Shown piece after piece: positions 46,990 to 56,534 of a stretch of DNA of 60,000 nucleotides (within the stretch, counting starts at the first letter, position 1; each line of letters starts with the position of its first letter). The stretch spans positions 1,697,711 to 1,757,710 of the forward strand of contig RPFO01000106.1 of NCBI GenBank assembly GCA_009746045.1, written 5' to 3'. The stretch comes from Mesostigma viride. Taxonomy: Eukaryota > Streptophyta > Mesostigmatophyceae > Mesostigmatales > Mesostigmataceae. The notes under the pieces were generated by a model. That model worked only from the letters and a program-made list of their open reading frames with translations, did no database searches and was not told the origin of the DNA. The translations under genes were made by a program, and so were the position numbers.

Positions 46990-48315
46990 ATGCCTAGGAG
47001 GGCAAGCCGGGGTGCGGCGACATTCGAGGAGCAACGGGAGCGAACGGCAGAGGAGGACATCGCCAGAGAGGAAGGGGAGGCGATGGAGGAGAGGGGCGTG
47101 GAGGCGCCAGCTGGGCAACCTATCCCAGAGATGGACCCCAGAGCCGGGAGAACACACAAGCGGTGGCGTGATGGGCAAGCTGAGGCGGAGAAAGTCAAGC
47201 GTGCCAGGCGACCTACGGATGCAGTGGTGCTCACAACGCCTGGTGAGGAGGACGCCATCGTCACCCCAGGTGTGCGTGCTGCAAAGCAAGCTGCTGTTCA
47301 CGATAGGGTGTCTGGTATGTTGCCCGAGCGTTTGGAGGCTAGGATTGACCCTCCCCAGGCACCACCAGTGCGTGTGGGGAGTGTGTTGCCTGGCACCCGT
47401 CCATTTTCTGATGCTGTGACAGTCATGAATGGGCAGAAAGCGCTCAACCCTCCCTTGAAGCAAGACAACCTGGATAAATGGCTTGATGACATGAAGCTAG
47501 TTGTGGGCTCTGTCGCAGCAGGTGTGGATATTGTCAGGGTGTTTCACTCTTCCACCGCAAACAAGGGGTCGTCTGAAAGGGTCAATGACATGGCTAGGCA
47601 TGCTCTGAAAGAGGGGCACACTTGGCTGCAGTTCCTGGATGACATCAAGGAGGAGTTTTCTGACAGGGTTCACAATCTCACCATGGAAAAGAAGAGAGAA
47701 TTTGATGAGTTTGAGATCAAGGGTGAGGTGGCTGCTGAGCTGGCCAGGTTTGAGTTGATCGTGGAGGCAGGCAAGAAGCAGGGCTTCAGTGTGACAGTCA
47801 GGGCAGCAGCAGACCACTTCTTTGATAAGATGGGCTTGTCAGAGGAAGGTAGGGCTACTGCTAGGCAGCTCTGTGATCTCACTGATGGCACCTGGGGGGC
47901 TCTGAAGCGTGTGATACTAAACTTCAGGACCCGGGTCCCTACCTGCAAGGGTATCAGTTCTCAGGGAGGGTCAGCGTCTCAGGCTAGCCAGGGCAAGAAC
48001 CGTACCCCATCTGGGACACGGTATGGTAGCAGGAGAAGGAAGCAGGCCCAGAAGGAGCAGAACCAGGGTGGTGGAGGAGGTCAGCAGGGGAACCAGAATC
48101 AGGGGAACCAGTCTGGCAACCGTAACAGCCATCAGCAGGGTAAGGGTGGTGGCCAGGGGCAGAATAACAATCAAGCCTCAGGCAACCAGAACAAGCAGGA
48201 CAGCAAGGCCCCAGGGGGAGGGTCTGGCAAGAGCAAGTGTTTTGCTTGTGGCAAGGAAGGTCACTGGAAGAGGGATTGCCCAAACAAGAAGAAGGGGCAG
48301 TCTGATCAGAAGTGA
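46990..48315 (+). CDS. Element B Gag with CCHC zinc knuckle
   Basis: 441 codons from ATG 46990 (MPRRASRGAATFEEQRERTA); the open frame extends upstream, but this is the first ATG. An N-terminal charged region precedes a helical capsid-like domain (NLDKWLDDMKLVVGSVAAG; HTWLQFLDDIKEEFSDRVH). A Gln/Asn/Gly-rich tail follows, and one zinc knuckle CFACGKEGHWKRDC (CX2CX4HX4C) sits near the end. It ends AAG-TGA-CTA-G. Pol follows in the same frame, so Gag-Pol can be made only by reading through this TGA or by reinitiation. Confidence 0.85.
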   Translation: MPRRASRGAATFEEQRERTAEEDIAREEGEAMEERGVEAPAGQPIPEMDPRAGRTHKRWRDGQAEAEKVKRARRPTDAVVLTTPGEEDAIVTPGVRAAKQAAVHDRVSGMLPERLEARIDPPQAPPVRVGSVLPGTRPFSDAVTVMNGQKALNPPLKQDNLDKWLDDMKLVVGSVAAGVDIVRVFHSSTANKGSSERVNDMARHALKEGHTWLQFLDDIKEEFSDRVHNLTMEKKREFDEFEIKGEVAAELARFELIVEAGKKQGFSVTVRAAADHFFDKMGLSEEGRATARQLCDLTDGTWGALKRVILNFRTRVPTCKGISSQGGSASQASQGKNRTPSGTRYGSRRRKQAQKEQNQGGGGGQQGNQNQGNQSGNRNSHQQGKGGGQGQNNNQASGNQNKQDSKAPGGGSGKSKCFACGKEGHWKRDCPNKKKGQSDQK

Positions 48316-48319
48316 CTAG
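48313..48319 (+). promoter_or_regulatory. Candidate programmed stop-codon readthrough site (TGA CTA G)
   Basis: The Gag stop TGA (48313-48315) is followed by CTAG and the frame stays open for 732 codons into Pol. UGA-CUA-G is an established high-readthrough context in viral and animal mRNAs. Use in this element is inferred. Confidence 0.6.
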
Positions 48320-50514
48320 TGAAGCAGTCCCGTGTACATAGTGAGACACCCTGTGGGGACACAGCTTCACATGTAAATAAATCTGGGCAGGGTGCCACCT
48401 CTGATCAGCACCAGGGGTGTACTGATGTTCTCATTCCACAAGATTGCATGCATGCTGCAGCACAACAATCCCCTCAACTGTCAACAGGTGGAGGGTCCCC
48501 AGACAGGGTTGGCTCTGGGAGCCTAGATGCTCTGCTGGGAGGGTCTGCTGGGTCCTCTGGATCCAAGATGCAGAAGGTGGATGTTGCGTCCTCACACGCA
48601 GGGCCCGTCCAGGCGTCTTCCCAGGTGCGTAATCTGGCTAGGCAACTGAGCTACACGGATGCTGGACGCAGGCTGCACAATATCTTTGGTCACACAGCCA
48701 TGGCTGAGATGTTTGGTTGGAAGATTGGAGATGAGCCACTGAGGGAAGCATGCAGGGCTGCAGCTGAGCAATGTGCTTGTAAGGAGAATGCTGCCAAGAA
48801 GCCAAGGTCCCATGCTAGGGAGCCTGCCAGGGAGAAGGGGGACATCCAGGTAGACGTCCAGCATATCAGGGGCTTATACATTTTGGTGGCAGTGGACAGA
48901 TTTAGCAGGTACAGGCTGCTCCAGATTCTGCCAGATATGAAGGGGAATACCCTGCTGCTGGGCTTGCAGACTCTCTTACCAGGCTTTGGGGTGTACAAGA
49001 CAGTACAGGCTGATATTCAGTTTGAGTGCCTACTGTCACAGCAGGAGCAACTGCCATGCAAGCTGCTGGTCACGCCCAGGGAGAGCCATGGACAGCAAGG
49101 TGCTGTGGAGAGATCCATCAGGGAGGTCAAGACCGTAGTGCTGGCAGAACCTAAGGTGCCACTGGTAGCATCTGCTTTGGAGAGGGCAGTGTGGACCAGG
49201 CAGGTGGAAGAACAGTTGAACCTCAGAATAAACTACTATTATGACGGGGTGGCTGTCAATCCTGTAGCACTGCAGTTTGGGATGCTAGCCCAGGAAGTGG
49301 TCCAGGCATGCTTGAGGAAAGCAGACAGGGTGTTTGCTCAGTTGAGACGCAAGGATAGGGGCTGGAATGTGCTGAGGCCTCAGGTGGGGCTGAAGGTCAG
49401 AATGTGGAAGGAGCCATCAATGCAGGGCAAGAGGGGCAAGTGGCAGAACGGGGTGGTGACCTGTGTGGAAGATGCCAATCGTTCCTGCCTTGTGGCCTTG
49501 GAGAGTAATCCCAGGCATGTTTACAGGTTGAGCTGGGCCAACGTCAAGGAACGCAAGCCACATGCAATCTGGCCTGCAGACGGGCCTGGACCCCAGTGTT
49601 GGCTGGAGGGCCAGGTTAAGGACCAGGTAGTTGATGTGCCTGTCACTGACGTGGGAGGTGGCTATCCCTCTGATGATGATGAGGTGCAGGAGGCAACTGC
49701 ATCACCTGTGGTGGAGCCAACGGGGGCTGGGCCTGCACCAGGGTCCAAGAGGCCACTCATGGCAGACATTGTCCGGTCGCTCATGTTCAACAAGCACAAG
49801 GATCCCAAGGTATCTAAGTTGACTGAATGGGGTTCTTGCTGGGCTGCTACCCTAGAAGTGGATACTAACTCAGAGGTGTCTATCATCAGGGTGGAGGATG
49901 CTCAGGGCCTGAAGGTGAATAAGGCTGGCTGCAGGGCAGTGAGTGACTTTACGGGCACTGTAACAATGAAGATCCTAGGGGAAGTGACTGTGCCTATCCT
50001 GGGTGTCCCCACTGCGTTCTGTGTGGTGGAAGGGTACCAGGGGCCTGCCATTTTGGGCCAGAATTTCTTGTGCATGCCAGGAGTGACTCTGTCAGCAGAT
50101 GAGCTTGCACTAGAAGGTCACGGCAGTTTGCCCCTCCAGAGATATCACTACTCCAAGGGTCTAGCTGTGGCAGTCAAGGCTGTGAAGGGGCAGCAGAGTG
50201 TGGGGCCTGAAGGCAAGGAGCCCATTGCTGAGGACTTGTTGATCATCCCAACCACCCTAGATCCACGGGACTTGGGGGTGCACAAGTACCAGATTGCTGG
50301 TCACAGTCCTATTTCCTGGCACCAGTTGGTAGAGTTGATGCAAAGCCCCAAGATGGCTAAGGCATGGATTCTAGGGTTTGTCTCCAGTGGGCATGACTGG
50401 ATAGTGTCTAACTGTGCTGAGCCTGTGGATGAGTTGCCCAGGGAGCATCAGTTGCTAAGGCTCTTGTTTGTGCTCAAGCTGAAGGAGATAGACGGGTGCA
50501 GGTGCCACATGTGA
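48316..50514 (+). CDS. Element B Pol part 1: integrase followed by retropepsin-like protease
   Basis: In frame with Gag after its TGA. The linker of about 100 residues shows no protease pattern. Integrase finger LHNIFGHTAMAEM with EQCACKE; core Asp in IQVDVQHIRG and VQADIQFECLL, Glu in SHGQQGAVERSIREVK; C-terminal VGLKVRMWKEPSMQGKRGKW. The protease comes after it: LEVDTNSEVSIIRVED (DTNS for DTGS), VSDFTGTVTMKILGEVTVPI, and PAILGQNFL. The frame ends at TGA 50512-50514, while the RT fingers continue in the -1 frame (50421 onward is open). Confidence 0.87.
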   Translation, partial: LVKQSRVHSETPCGDTASHVNKSGQGATSDQHQGCTDVLIPQDCMHAAAQQSPQLSTGGGSPDRVGSGSLDALLGGSAGSSGSKMQKVDVASSHAGPVQASSQVRNLARQLSYTDAGRRLHNIFGHTAMAEMFGWKIGDEPLREACRAAAEQCACKENAAKKPRSHAREPAREKGDIQVDVQHIRGLYILVAVDRFSRYRLLQILPDMKGNTLLLGLQTLLPGFGVYKTVQADIQFECLLSQQEQLPCKLLVTPRESHGQQGAVERSIREVKTVVLAEPKVPLVASALERAVWTRQVEEQLNLRINYYYDGVAVNPVALQFGMLAQEVVQACLRKADRVFAQLRRKDRGWNVLRPQVGLKVRMWKEPSMQGKRGKWQNGVVTCVEDANRSCLVALESNPRHVYRLSWANVKERKPHAIWPADGPGPQCWLEGQVKDQVVDVPVTDVGGGYPSDDDEVQEATASPVVEPTGAGPAPGSKRPLMADIVRSLMFNKHKDPKVSKLTEWGSCWAATLEVDTNSEVSIIRVEDAQGLKVNKAGCRAVSDFTGTVTMKILGEVTVPILGVPTAFCVVEGYQGPAILGQNFLCMPGVTLSADELALEGHGSLPLQRYHYSKGLAVAVKAVKGQQSVGPEGKEPIAEDLLIIPTTLDPRDLGVHKYQIAGHSPISWHQLVELMQSPKMAKAWILGFVSSGHDWIVSNCAEPVDELPREHQLLRLLFVLKLKEIDGCRCHM

Positions 50515-51853
50515 GGCCAGTTGTGACTGAGTACCATGGCACGGGGGAGCTGACAGATGAGGAGTTGTATACGCCTGGGATGCTGCATGATACCTGGAGG
50601 ATTGTTCTGTGTATATATCTGTCTTTCCTGGTCAAGGGCATTGCGTACAGCTCTGTGCTGATTGATTTCAAGAGGGCTTTTCTCAAGGTGATGTGGAGCA
50701 GGCCAAGGAGACGTGGCGTGATATCCCTCCCTTCTTTGTAACAGTGCCCAAGGTGTGGAGAGCAGAGATCAAGTCAAAATATCTCAGAATACTCAAGGGT
50801 TTGGAGGGTCTCAGGTCCAGCCCTATCATCTGGAGAAAGAGCCTGGAAAAGTTTCTGAAAACTCACTGTGGCTTTACTGTGTCTCCAGTTGATCCTTGCT
50901 TGTTCCAGAGTACTCATGAAGGGTTGCCTGTGTTTGCATCTCTGCATGGAGATGACCTGCACCTTTTAGGGCCTCCTGAGTGGGTGGATTCAGTACTGTC
51001 CAAGATCCAGAAGAGGTTTGAGTTAGGAAAGGTCCAGCACATGAAGCAGGATGAGCCCATGGTGTTTTGTGGAATGCAGGCCACGCTGATCAAGAGGGCA
51101 GGTACTTGGTTTATCAAGATGGAGGGTGGCAACAACTATCCTCAGCAGATCATTGATGCCCTCCAGCAGCCCATTACCCAGGCCAGGTGTGCCACAATCA
51201 GGGGAATGTTGGCTTGGCTAGCTAGCATTTGTGCCCCAGATTTGTTGGTGCTGAGTAGGCTCACAGATGCTCAGCTGGTTGAGGTAGGGGCAGAGCAGGT
51301 GGTTGAGTCTGTCAGGAGCTCACCTCCACTCATACTGGCAGCTGTGGACTTGTACAAACCACTCAACATGGTGCTTTTTGTGGACAGTTCCATGGACAGC
51401 AGGAAGGTGACGGATGTCAGGGGTAGGGCAGCAGCACTCATTACACTACAACAGGAGCACACTTCTCTGGTCAGCTGGTACAGTAGGTTACAGAACAGGG
51501 TGACGCCCAGCAGTGACATTGCTGAGTGCAGGGCAATATGTGAGGGGCTACACACTGCTCTTTACCTCAGGGAGTTATTCTACCAGCTCTGTCAGGTAGC
51601 TTCCTGTAGCTTGCAGCTGCACACACTGGTCAAGACAGACAGCATGGGCATGGTGCAGTTTGTGCACAGACAGCTCGCCAGGAGCAGGGATCTGGATTAT
51701 TTGTTGCTGAAGGAGATGTCTTACCTTGCTCATCTTGAACATGTGCCTGGTGTTGACAACCCAGCAGACGCCCTCACCAAGCTGGAGAGCAAGGCTGAGC
51801 TACAATACCCTGTGCTCAAAGGGCTCATGGACCCCTTTTCTGGTGGGACTTGA
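50496..51853 (+). pseudogene. Element B Pol part 2: reverse transcriptase and RNase H, one-base deletion
   Basis: The -1 frame carries VRPVVTEYHGTGELTDEELY and SVLIDFKRAFLK (first catalytic Asp). At about 50690 one G is missing from the Lys-Gly-Asp codons that are intact in element A, which shifts the frame. The rest (50693-51853) reads on: KVWRAEIKSKYLRILKG, SLHGDDLHLLGP (HGDD catalytic motif), TIRGMLAWL, then RNase H DSSMDSRKV, DIAECRAIC, KTDSMGMVQ, NPADALTKL, stop TGA 51851-51853. The lost G makes this copy non-autonomous unless the shift is bypassed. Confidence 0.85.
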
Positions 51854-51856
51854 AGT

Positions 51857-52817
51857 CCAGCCTTTGCCAGTTGGTGGCTGACCAGTGCTGTTGTCCCCAG
51901 GGGGGAGGGCAACAGGTAGCCTACCTGTCACCAAGCAGGTAGAAGGCTCAACAGGAGCAAGCTCTTCCTGTAAAGGATTAGCACAGTGGGATGCCTTTGG
52001 CCTCGGGCAGTTAGGCCATGACAGGGCAGGCCATGTTGAGAGTTCTTCCAGGTTGTTTGTATATATCTCTCTTGTTTAGTTTTCTTTAGCTGTGAATAAG
52101 TGACAACCTTGGATATTATGGTGTTGTAACCTGACAGTTGGGCCTTGCTGGTGCAGGCTGGTCCACTGGGAACACTCAACATTGGTTTTGGTGGATATTC
52201 TATAATAAAACATAATCATGTTGTATGCCAATCTCTCTTGTTGTCTGTCATGTGACCAGGTTAAGTTTAACCTGGGGTTCTGGGGTAGGGTTCGATTCCC
52301 TAGTTGAGCCACAGCCTGGTATGTATGACTCCTGGGCTTTAACACCCAGTGATGACATGGGCTCCCCATCAAGCAGTGGCACAGTGGTGTTGAAGTGGTT
52401 TCCATTGGTGAACATTTGGATGGATGATGCCTGGAACGCTCGGGGCGGGCGCCATGAAACGGGCGCCAGTGATAACTGGGAAGACCAGGAACTCACTGTA
52501 ATACGTTTCCTGTAGTCAGGGCCTCTCATTCAGATATCCAGGATATGTTGCCTAAGGAATATTCAATATCCTCCTTTAAGCCCAAGCCAAGGTACAGTTG
52601 CAAAAGAAAGGGTTGGGGATGACCTGCAGGTCAAGTTAATGATCAGATGGCAGGGTTGAACCATAGATCCCTAAAAGAGGATACCATTAAGGTGGCAAAA
52701 GGGGTGCTCATGAGGCTTATTATAAGTCCAGGGTAACCAGGTGTCCATTTCACAAGGCAGCAAGGAATGGGTTGGTCATGGTGTGAAGCTTGCAGCTCCA
52801 AAACAAGAAAGGGTTGG
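51857..52817 (+). other. Element B 3' untranslated region
   Basis: About 960 bp between the Pol stop and the 3' LTR, non-coding, ending in the polypurine tract. Confidence 0.6.
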
Positions 52818-53461
52818 AGTTAGCATATTGGTGATGCAATATGCTAAGCATATCATACTTGAAGTGGCCTTTCCAACGCCGTGCTAAACGCCTCATTTGG
52901 ACAAGGAACTTGAGAGTTATCAAGTCCCGAAGTAATGCCGCCGGACGCTACAGCAGTACCAGGACTAAGGACACGTGAGGGACAGGGCACGTGGCAGTGT
53001 TGGGTGAACCATCACACGTTACGTGTCACAGGACCGACTGTCACTAGGAGGTACTGTGGTCAATATTGGTTGATGGTACCAAGAATGTCACAGGACTTCA
53101 GGACTGGCAGTCCTGCAGGCCTGGGATGGACGGGTACTTGTCATGACGGATAAATCCAGAGCGTTACTGTCATTCATGGAAGGACAGACGTCCTGGATTG
53201 ATGCAACCAAGGAAATTGACAGTGGCGGACCTGCCAAGGCGTGCAAGGCCTGGCAGCAATGGTGAGACCTAGAAAGGCTCGGACACAGCAGTGGCCAAGC
53301 GTCTTTTCCCAACACCGTCCGTGGGTGCTGCCGCCTCAGGCTAGTGACCACAGGGTAGTGAGGCAACTGTGGTAAAGGTTAAAAGCCGCTGGTTGAAACC
53401 ATGGCTCCATTCATCACATCTTGGGAAGACCAGAAACTCACTGATCCGCGTTCATCTAAAT
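52818..53461 (+). repeat. 3' LTR of element B
   Basis: 644 bp, the same termini as the 5' copy. The three differences seen are all near the left end (about 52850-52890). Confidence 0.93.
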
Positions 53462-54224
53462 GTATATACAGATCAGCATCTGCATACGTGAGTTGCTGAT
53501 GATGGATGTGTGATTCCAGTTGCATGACCCTGTCCCTGGCCTGTGCATGTTCAGATTGATTGCTGTATGACAATCAGCATATGGAAGTTGTGATGGTTCC
53601 CAGGTGTGTTGCTGTAAAACCATAGGATTTGGTTTCCTCCTAGTTTGGAGTTGGCTGGCCTGGAAGTTATGATTGATCCCAGATGTGATGCTGTGAAACC
53701 ATATAGTTTGGTTGTCTCCTCATTATGGAGTTGGCTGGTCTTGGGATGATTTACTCTGTCCACGACTGTTTTGCTGTAAAACCATGGATTTGGTTTCTCC
53801 CAGGGTGATATGGGAGTTGGCTGGCCTGAGGACATGTTTCAGGGACTGAAAAACCTTACTGATGTTTGACCTGGGTGTTACACTGTCAGATGTGATATGG
53901 ATCTGTGCACGAGGTAGCCCAAGGTTGGCTCCACGGTGTGGTGCCTTATTCAGCCTGGGTGGGGTTTTCTTCTCAGTGCCTCTATCATCTGATGCTTATG
54001 TGTACCCTGCAATGATGGTTGCTTCATGGTTATCAGTATGGTTGTTCCTGAATGAGTTTCAGCCTGACATGTACAGTTTGTATGTGAGGGTTGATCTGTG
54101 CTCTGGATAAGGGCATATGTGGCAGGCTGAAGGACCTACGAGAGGGGATCTGGACAATCTAGCCTAAGAATAACATTACGTTGTTTGCTGGATTTGCTTC
54201 AGATATGTATCCCTTGGTCCTTGC
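53462..54224 (+). other. Element C interior right of element B
   Basis: No domain can be assigned. It contains four loose repeats of a GTTGCTGTAAAACCAT-like unit between about 53570 and 53790. Confidence 0.4.
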
Positions 54225-54937
54225 CACTAGAGATGTTAGTGCTTATCACGACATGTCCCAAGTTGAGAGGCATGTGGGCGTGGTTTGTTAGCTGCCACCT
54301 GTGGGCCCTATCATTGATGATGCACAGCAGAATGCCTGATGAGGTGCTAAGGATGAGAAGCCTCGATCGTCATAGCCCAGTTGGTGGAGAGTACCCCTGA
54401 TCTGATTTTGTCTGGGATTGACTTTGCCCAGCCTAACACCTTGGAGATCTTTGTTGACAGTTCCATGGATGCTCGCCAGGTCACTAAGGTCAGGGGGAGA
54501 TCTGCTGCTCTGTTTGCTTTCTATCAGAGCACTGGGCAAGTTTGTTCAGCTGGTACAGCAGACTGCAGAAGAGGGTCTGTATCAGTTCAGATGTGGCAGA
54601 ATGCAGGGCCATATGTGAGGGGATCCAGTCCAGCTTGTACATAAAGGAGTTAATGCTGGAGCTGGCTTCAGTTACCCCTTGGACCTTGCAGATGGAGACG
54701 TTGTTGCTAACAGACAGCATGGGTATGGTCCAGTTTATTCACAAGCAGCTGGCCAAAAGCCGGGACCTGGATTATTTGTTGCTGAAGGAGTTGGCCAGTT
54801 TGGTTGACTTGAAGCATATCCCTGGCGAGGAGAACGCTGCTGATGCATTGACCAAGCTGCCACACAAGGCCCCAGCCCAGTACAATGTACTGAGGAAGCT
54901 CATGAATGCTGACTGTCAAGTCGGTCTATCTGTCTAA
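54225..54937 (+). pseudogene. Element C RT/RNase H remnant
   Basis: Three frames in succession align with the C-terminal Pol of elements A and B: TCPKLRGMWAWF and MPDEVL (RT end), FVDSSMDARQVTKVRGRSAA (RNase H Asp), then FSWYSRLQKRVCISSDVAEC, LLTDSMGMVQFIHKQLAKSR and NAADALTKLP to TAA 54935-54937. At least two frameshifts. Upstream RT, integrase and Gag are not recognisable, so C is long dead. Confidence 0.75.
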
Positions 54938-55746
54938 AAGCTGAGAGCTGGGTGCTTAAGTCTCTGGATATCAGGCTGGGAGCTTGATTGTACATAATCC
55001 TGAGCACACCTTGAGGGGTGAGACATGTCTCTGGTGTGGGAATGTCTGACATTGTCTCTGATGGAGAGATGTCTATCTGGGGTTTTCATCTCAGTCTGAG
55101 GTTTCCCCAGATCTGTGGTTTGTGGGCGGGGTTCGATTCCCTGGTGCCGTCTTAAGGCGGAGTTTCACGGACTGGCTGACCCATCCACCATGCTGGTGAG
55201 GTGGCGACAGGTCCCCTGATTTTCCACGGTTGGAATGAGTATATAGGAGCTTGTGTTTTGCATGTGCTTCGCGTAGATGTTGTGTCTGGTTCGATAAGGG
55301 GCAGCAGACCGGCGCCGACTCCCGTCTGGGGGTCAGCAATGTTTTCTGATGAGCTGTTGTGGGTGATCTGTGGGGTTTCGCCTAAGGTCCTGAAGGTTGT
55401 ACATACTTCTCAAGTTCTTAGCTGAACACCTATGGGCTGCCACAGTTGGCCAACCTCTTGTACATGGGTAGCACAACGAGCCTCCCGTGAAGGGATAGGG
55501 ACTCATTGTAATTTGTTTGTGCTCCTGAACCAGTATGGGTGCTTTGTACATATAATAAGGAATCCAAGCTGACTGTCATGCCCAGTGGGTTGTGACTTGT
55601 AGTCGGGGAGGATGTCCAGGAATCCAAGCTGACTGTCATGCCCAGTGGGTTGTGACTTGTAGTCGGGGAGGATGTCCAGTACCCATTGTGTGTGTTTGTA
55701 TGTAGACTTGTGTGAGCTGCTACAGCTCAAGAAAAGAAAGGATTGG
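54938..55746 (+). other. Element C 3' untranslated region
   Basis: Non-coding. It contains a 60-bp tandem duplication at 55559-55678 and ends in a purine tract before the LTR. Confidence 0.5.
55559..55678. repeat. Perfect tandem duplication of 60 bp
   Basis: Two head-to-tail copies starting AGGAATCCAAGCTGACTGTC. Confidence 0.9.
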
Positions 55747-56444
55747 AGTTAACGCCAAGCGCATTGGCGTGATCCTGATTCGGCATATCTCTGCGATTCC
55801 AGCGGCACCGGAACGAGGTCATTCCGACAAGTATCAAGAAAGTTATGGCGTTCTTCCCGGTCGCGCGCGAGCGCGAGCCGGCTGTTCTTCTAAGTCGGAC
55901 GTGAATATTTGCCGACGACATATGGGGTCGACAGTAATTCCTGGGCTGACAGGAATTAGGTGCTGAACCTACGACGGTATTGGATTAATACGTCGTACGC
56001 AGGAAATAGGAACCTTAACCTGTGGTCTGTTGGTACCGCAGGCTTAGTCCTGGACTATTGGGTGCAGACGCAATAATCACTGTGGACTGTACTCTGTGGT
56101 CACTGTGCCTGTATGGCAGTCTACCTACTGTATAGGATCTGGACGCTGTACAGGTTGTTAATACTGTACCGGGGGTGTTAATACTGAGCAGGCCTACGAG
56201 GCTGCTCAGGCCTAGCAAAGCACAGTGCACAAGTATATAAAGAATAGGCCAGTGCCAACTGGTTAGATCTCTTGCGAGCCCGCCTCACGTGTGTTGCCTT
56301 GACTTGGCAAACTCGTGTCTAAGCACTCACGTGCACGAGTGCTGTAAGCCTATATTTTTAACCAAGCTCCATTCCAACCATTCTCATGATGAATCTATCC
56401 GCGCGCATTGGAATCTATCTATCCCTACACATTGCGCTTTAACT
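55747..56444 (+). repeat. 3' LTR of element C
   Basis: 698 bp direct repeat of 41022-41729. The same TATA box is present at 56234-56241. Confidence 0.92.
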
Positions 56445-56534
56445 GTAGGATCAGCCATGATGGCTGCGGAGGGGAGGGGACAACCAACCAACCACCAATA
56501 GCAGAAATACGATAAGGGAGGGGCAGGTTGCCAA

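Larger units (their letters stand above)
45410..53461 (+). mobile_element. Element B: nearly intact LTR retrotransposon (ORF0-Gag-INT-PR-RT-RH)
   Basis: 8,052 bp with 644-bp LTRs (45410-46053, 52818-53461) that differ at only about three positions by eye, and TSD GTATA at 45405-45409 and 53462-53466. A purine tract ending AAACAAGAAAGGGTTGG abuts the 3' LTR. ORFs on the plus strand: ORF0 46078-46921, Gag 46990-48315, integrase/protease 48316-50514, RT/RNase H to 51853. It is the youngest insertion in the nest and lies inside element C. Confidence 0.93.
41022..56444 (+). mobile_element. Element C: degenerate LTR retrotransposon containing nested element B
   Basis: LTRs at 41022-41729 and 55747-56444, TSD GTAGG at 41017-41021 and 56445-56449. 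Without B (8.05 kb) it is about 7.4 kb. Its only recognisable coding remnant is RT/RNase H at 54225-54937. A purine tract (AAGAAAAGAAAGGATTGG) precedes the 3' LTR. It is inserted five codons into the downstream ORF of element D. Confidence 0.9.
31217..56458 (-). pseudogene. Element D downstream ORF of unknown function, split by elements A and C
   Basis: The ORF starts with ATG at 56458, 76 nt after the chromodomain stop, and reads MADPT before C interrupts it. It continues at 41021-40737 (PPSESRPPSPPPPDRELYF; ALPGRWVSRSSHPGG), is interrupted by A, and resumes at 33248 (AVLQCPRVFSYLSTPVG). With each TSD counted once the length is 2,331 nt, exactly 777 codons. Two compensating frame changes lie near 32750 and 31880, and the middle part (Pro/Ala/Ser-rich) reads best in the shifted frame. 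There is a predicted helix MQAQIQSLTAAFGAFMAAQ, and the C-terminal 220 residues look globular. I recognise no family. It could be a Gag-like structural protein in an unusual place, an env-position protein, or a separate gene. Confidence 0.55.
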
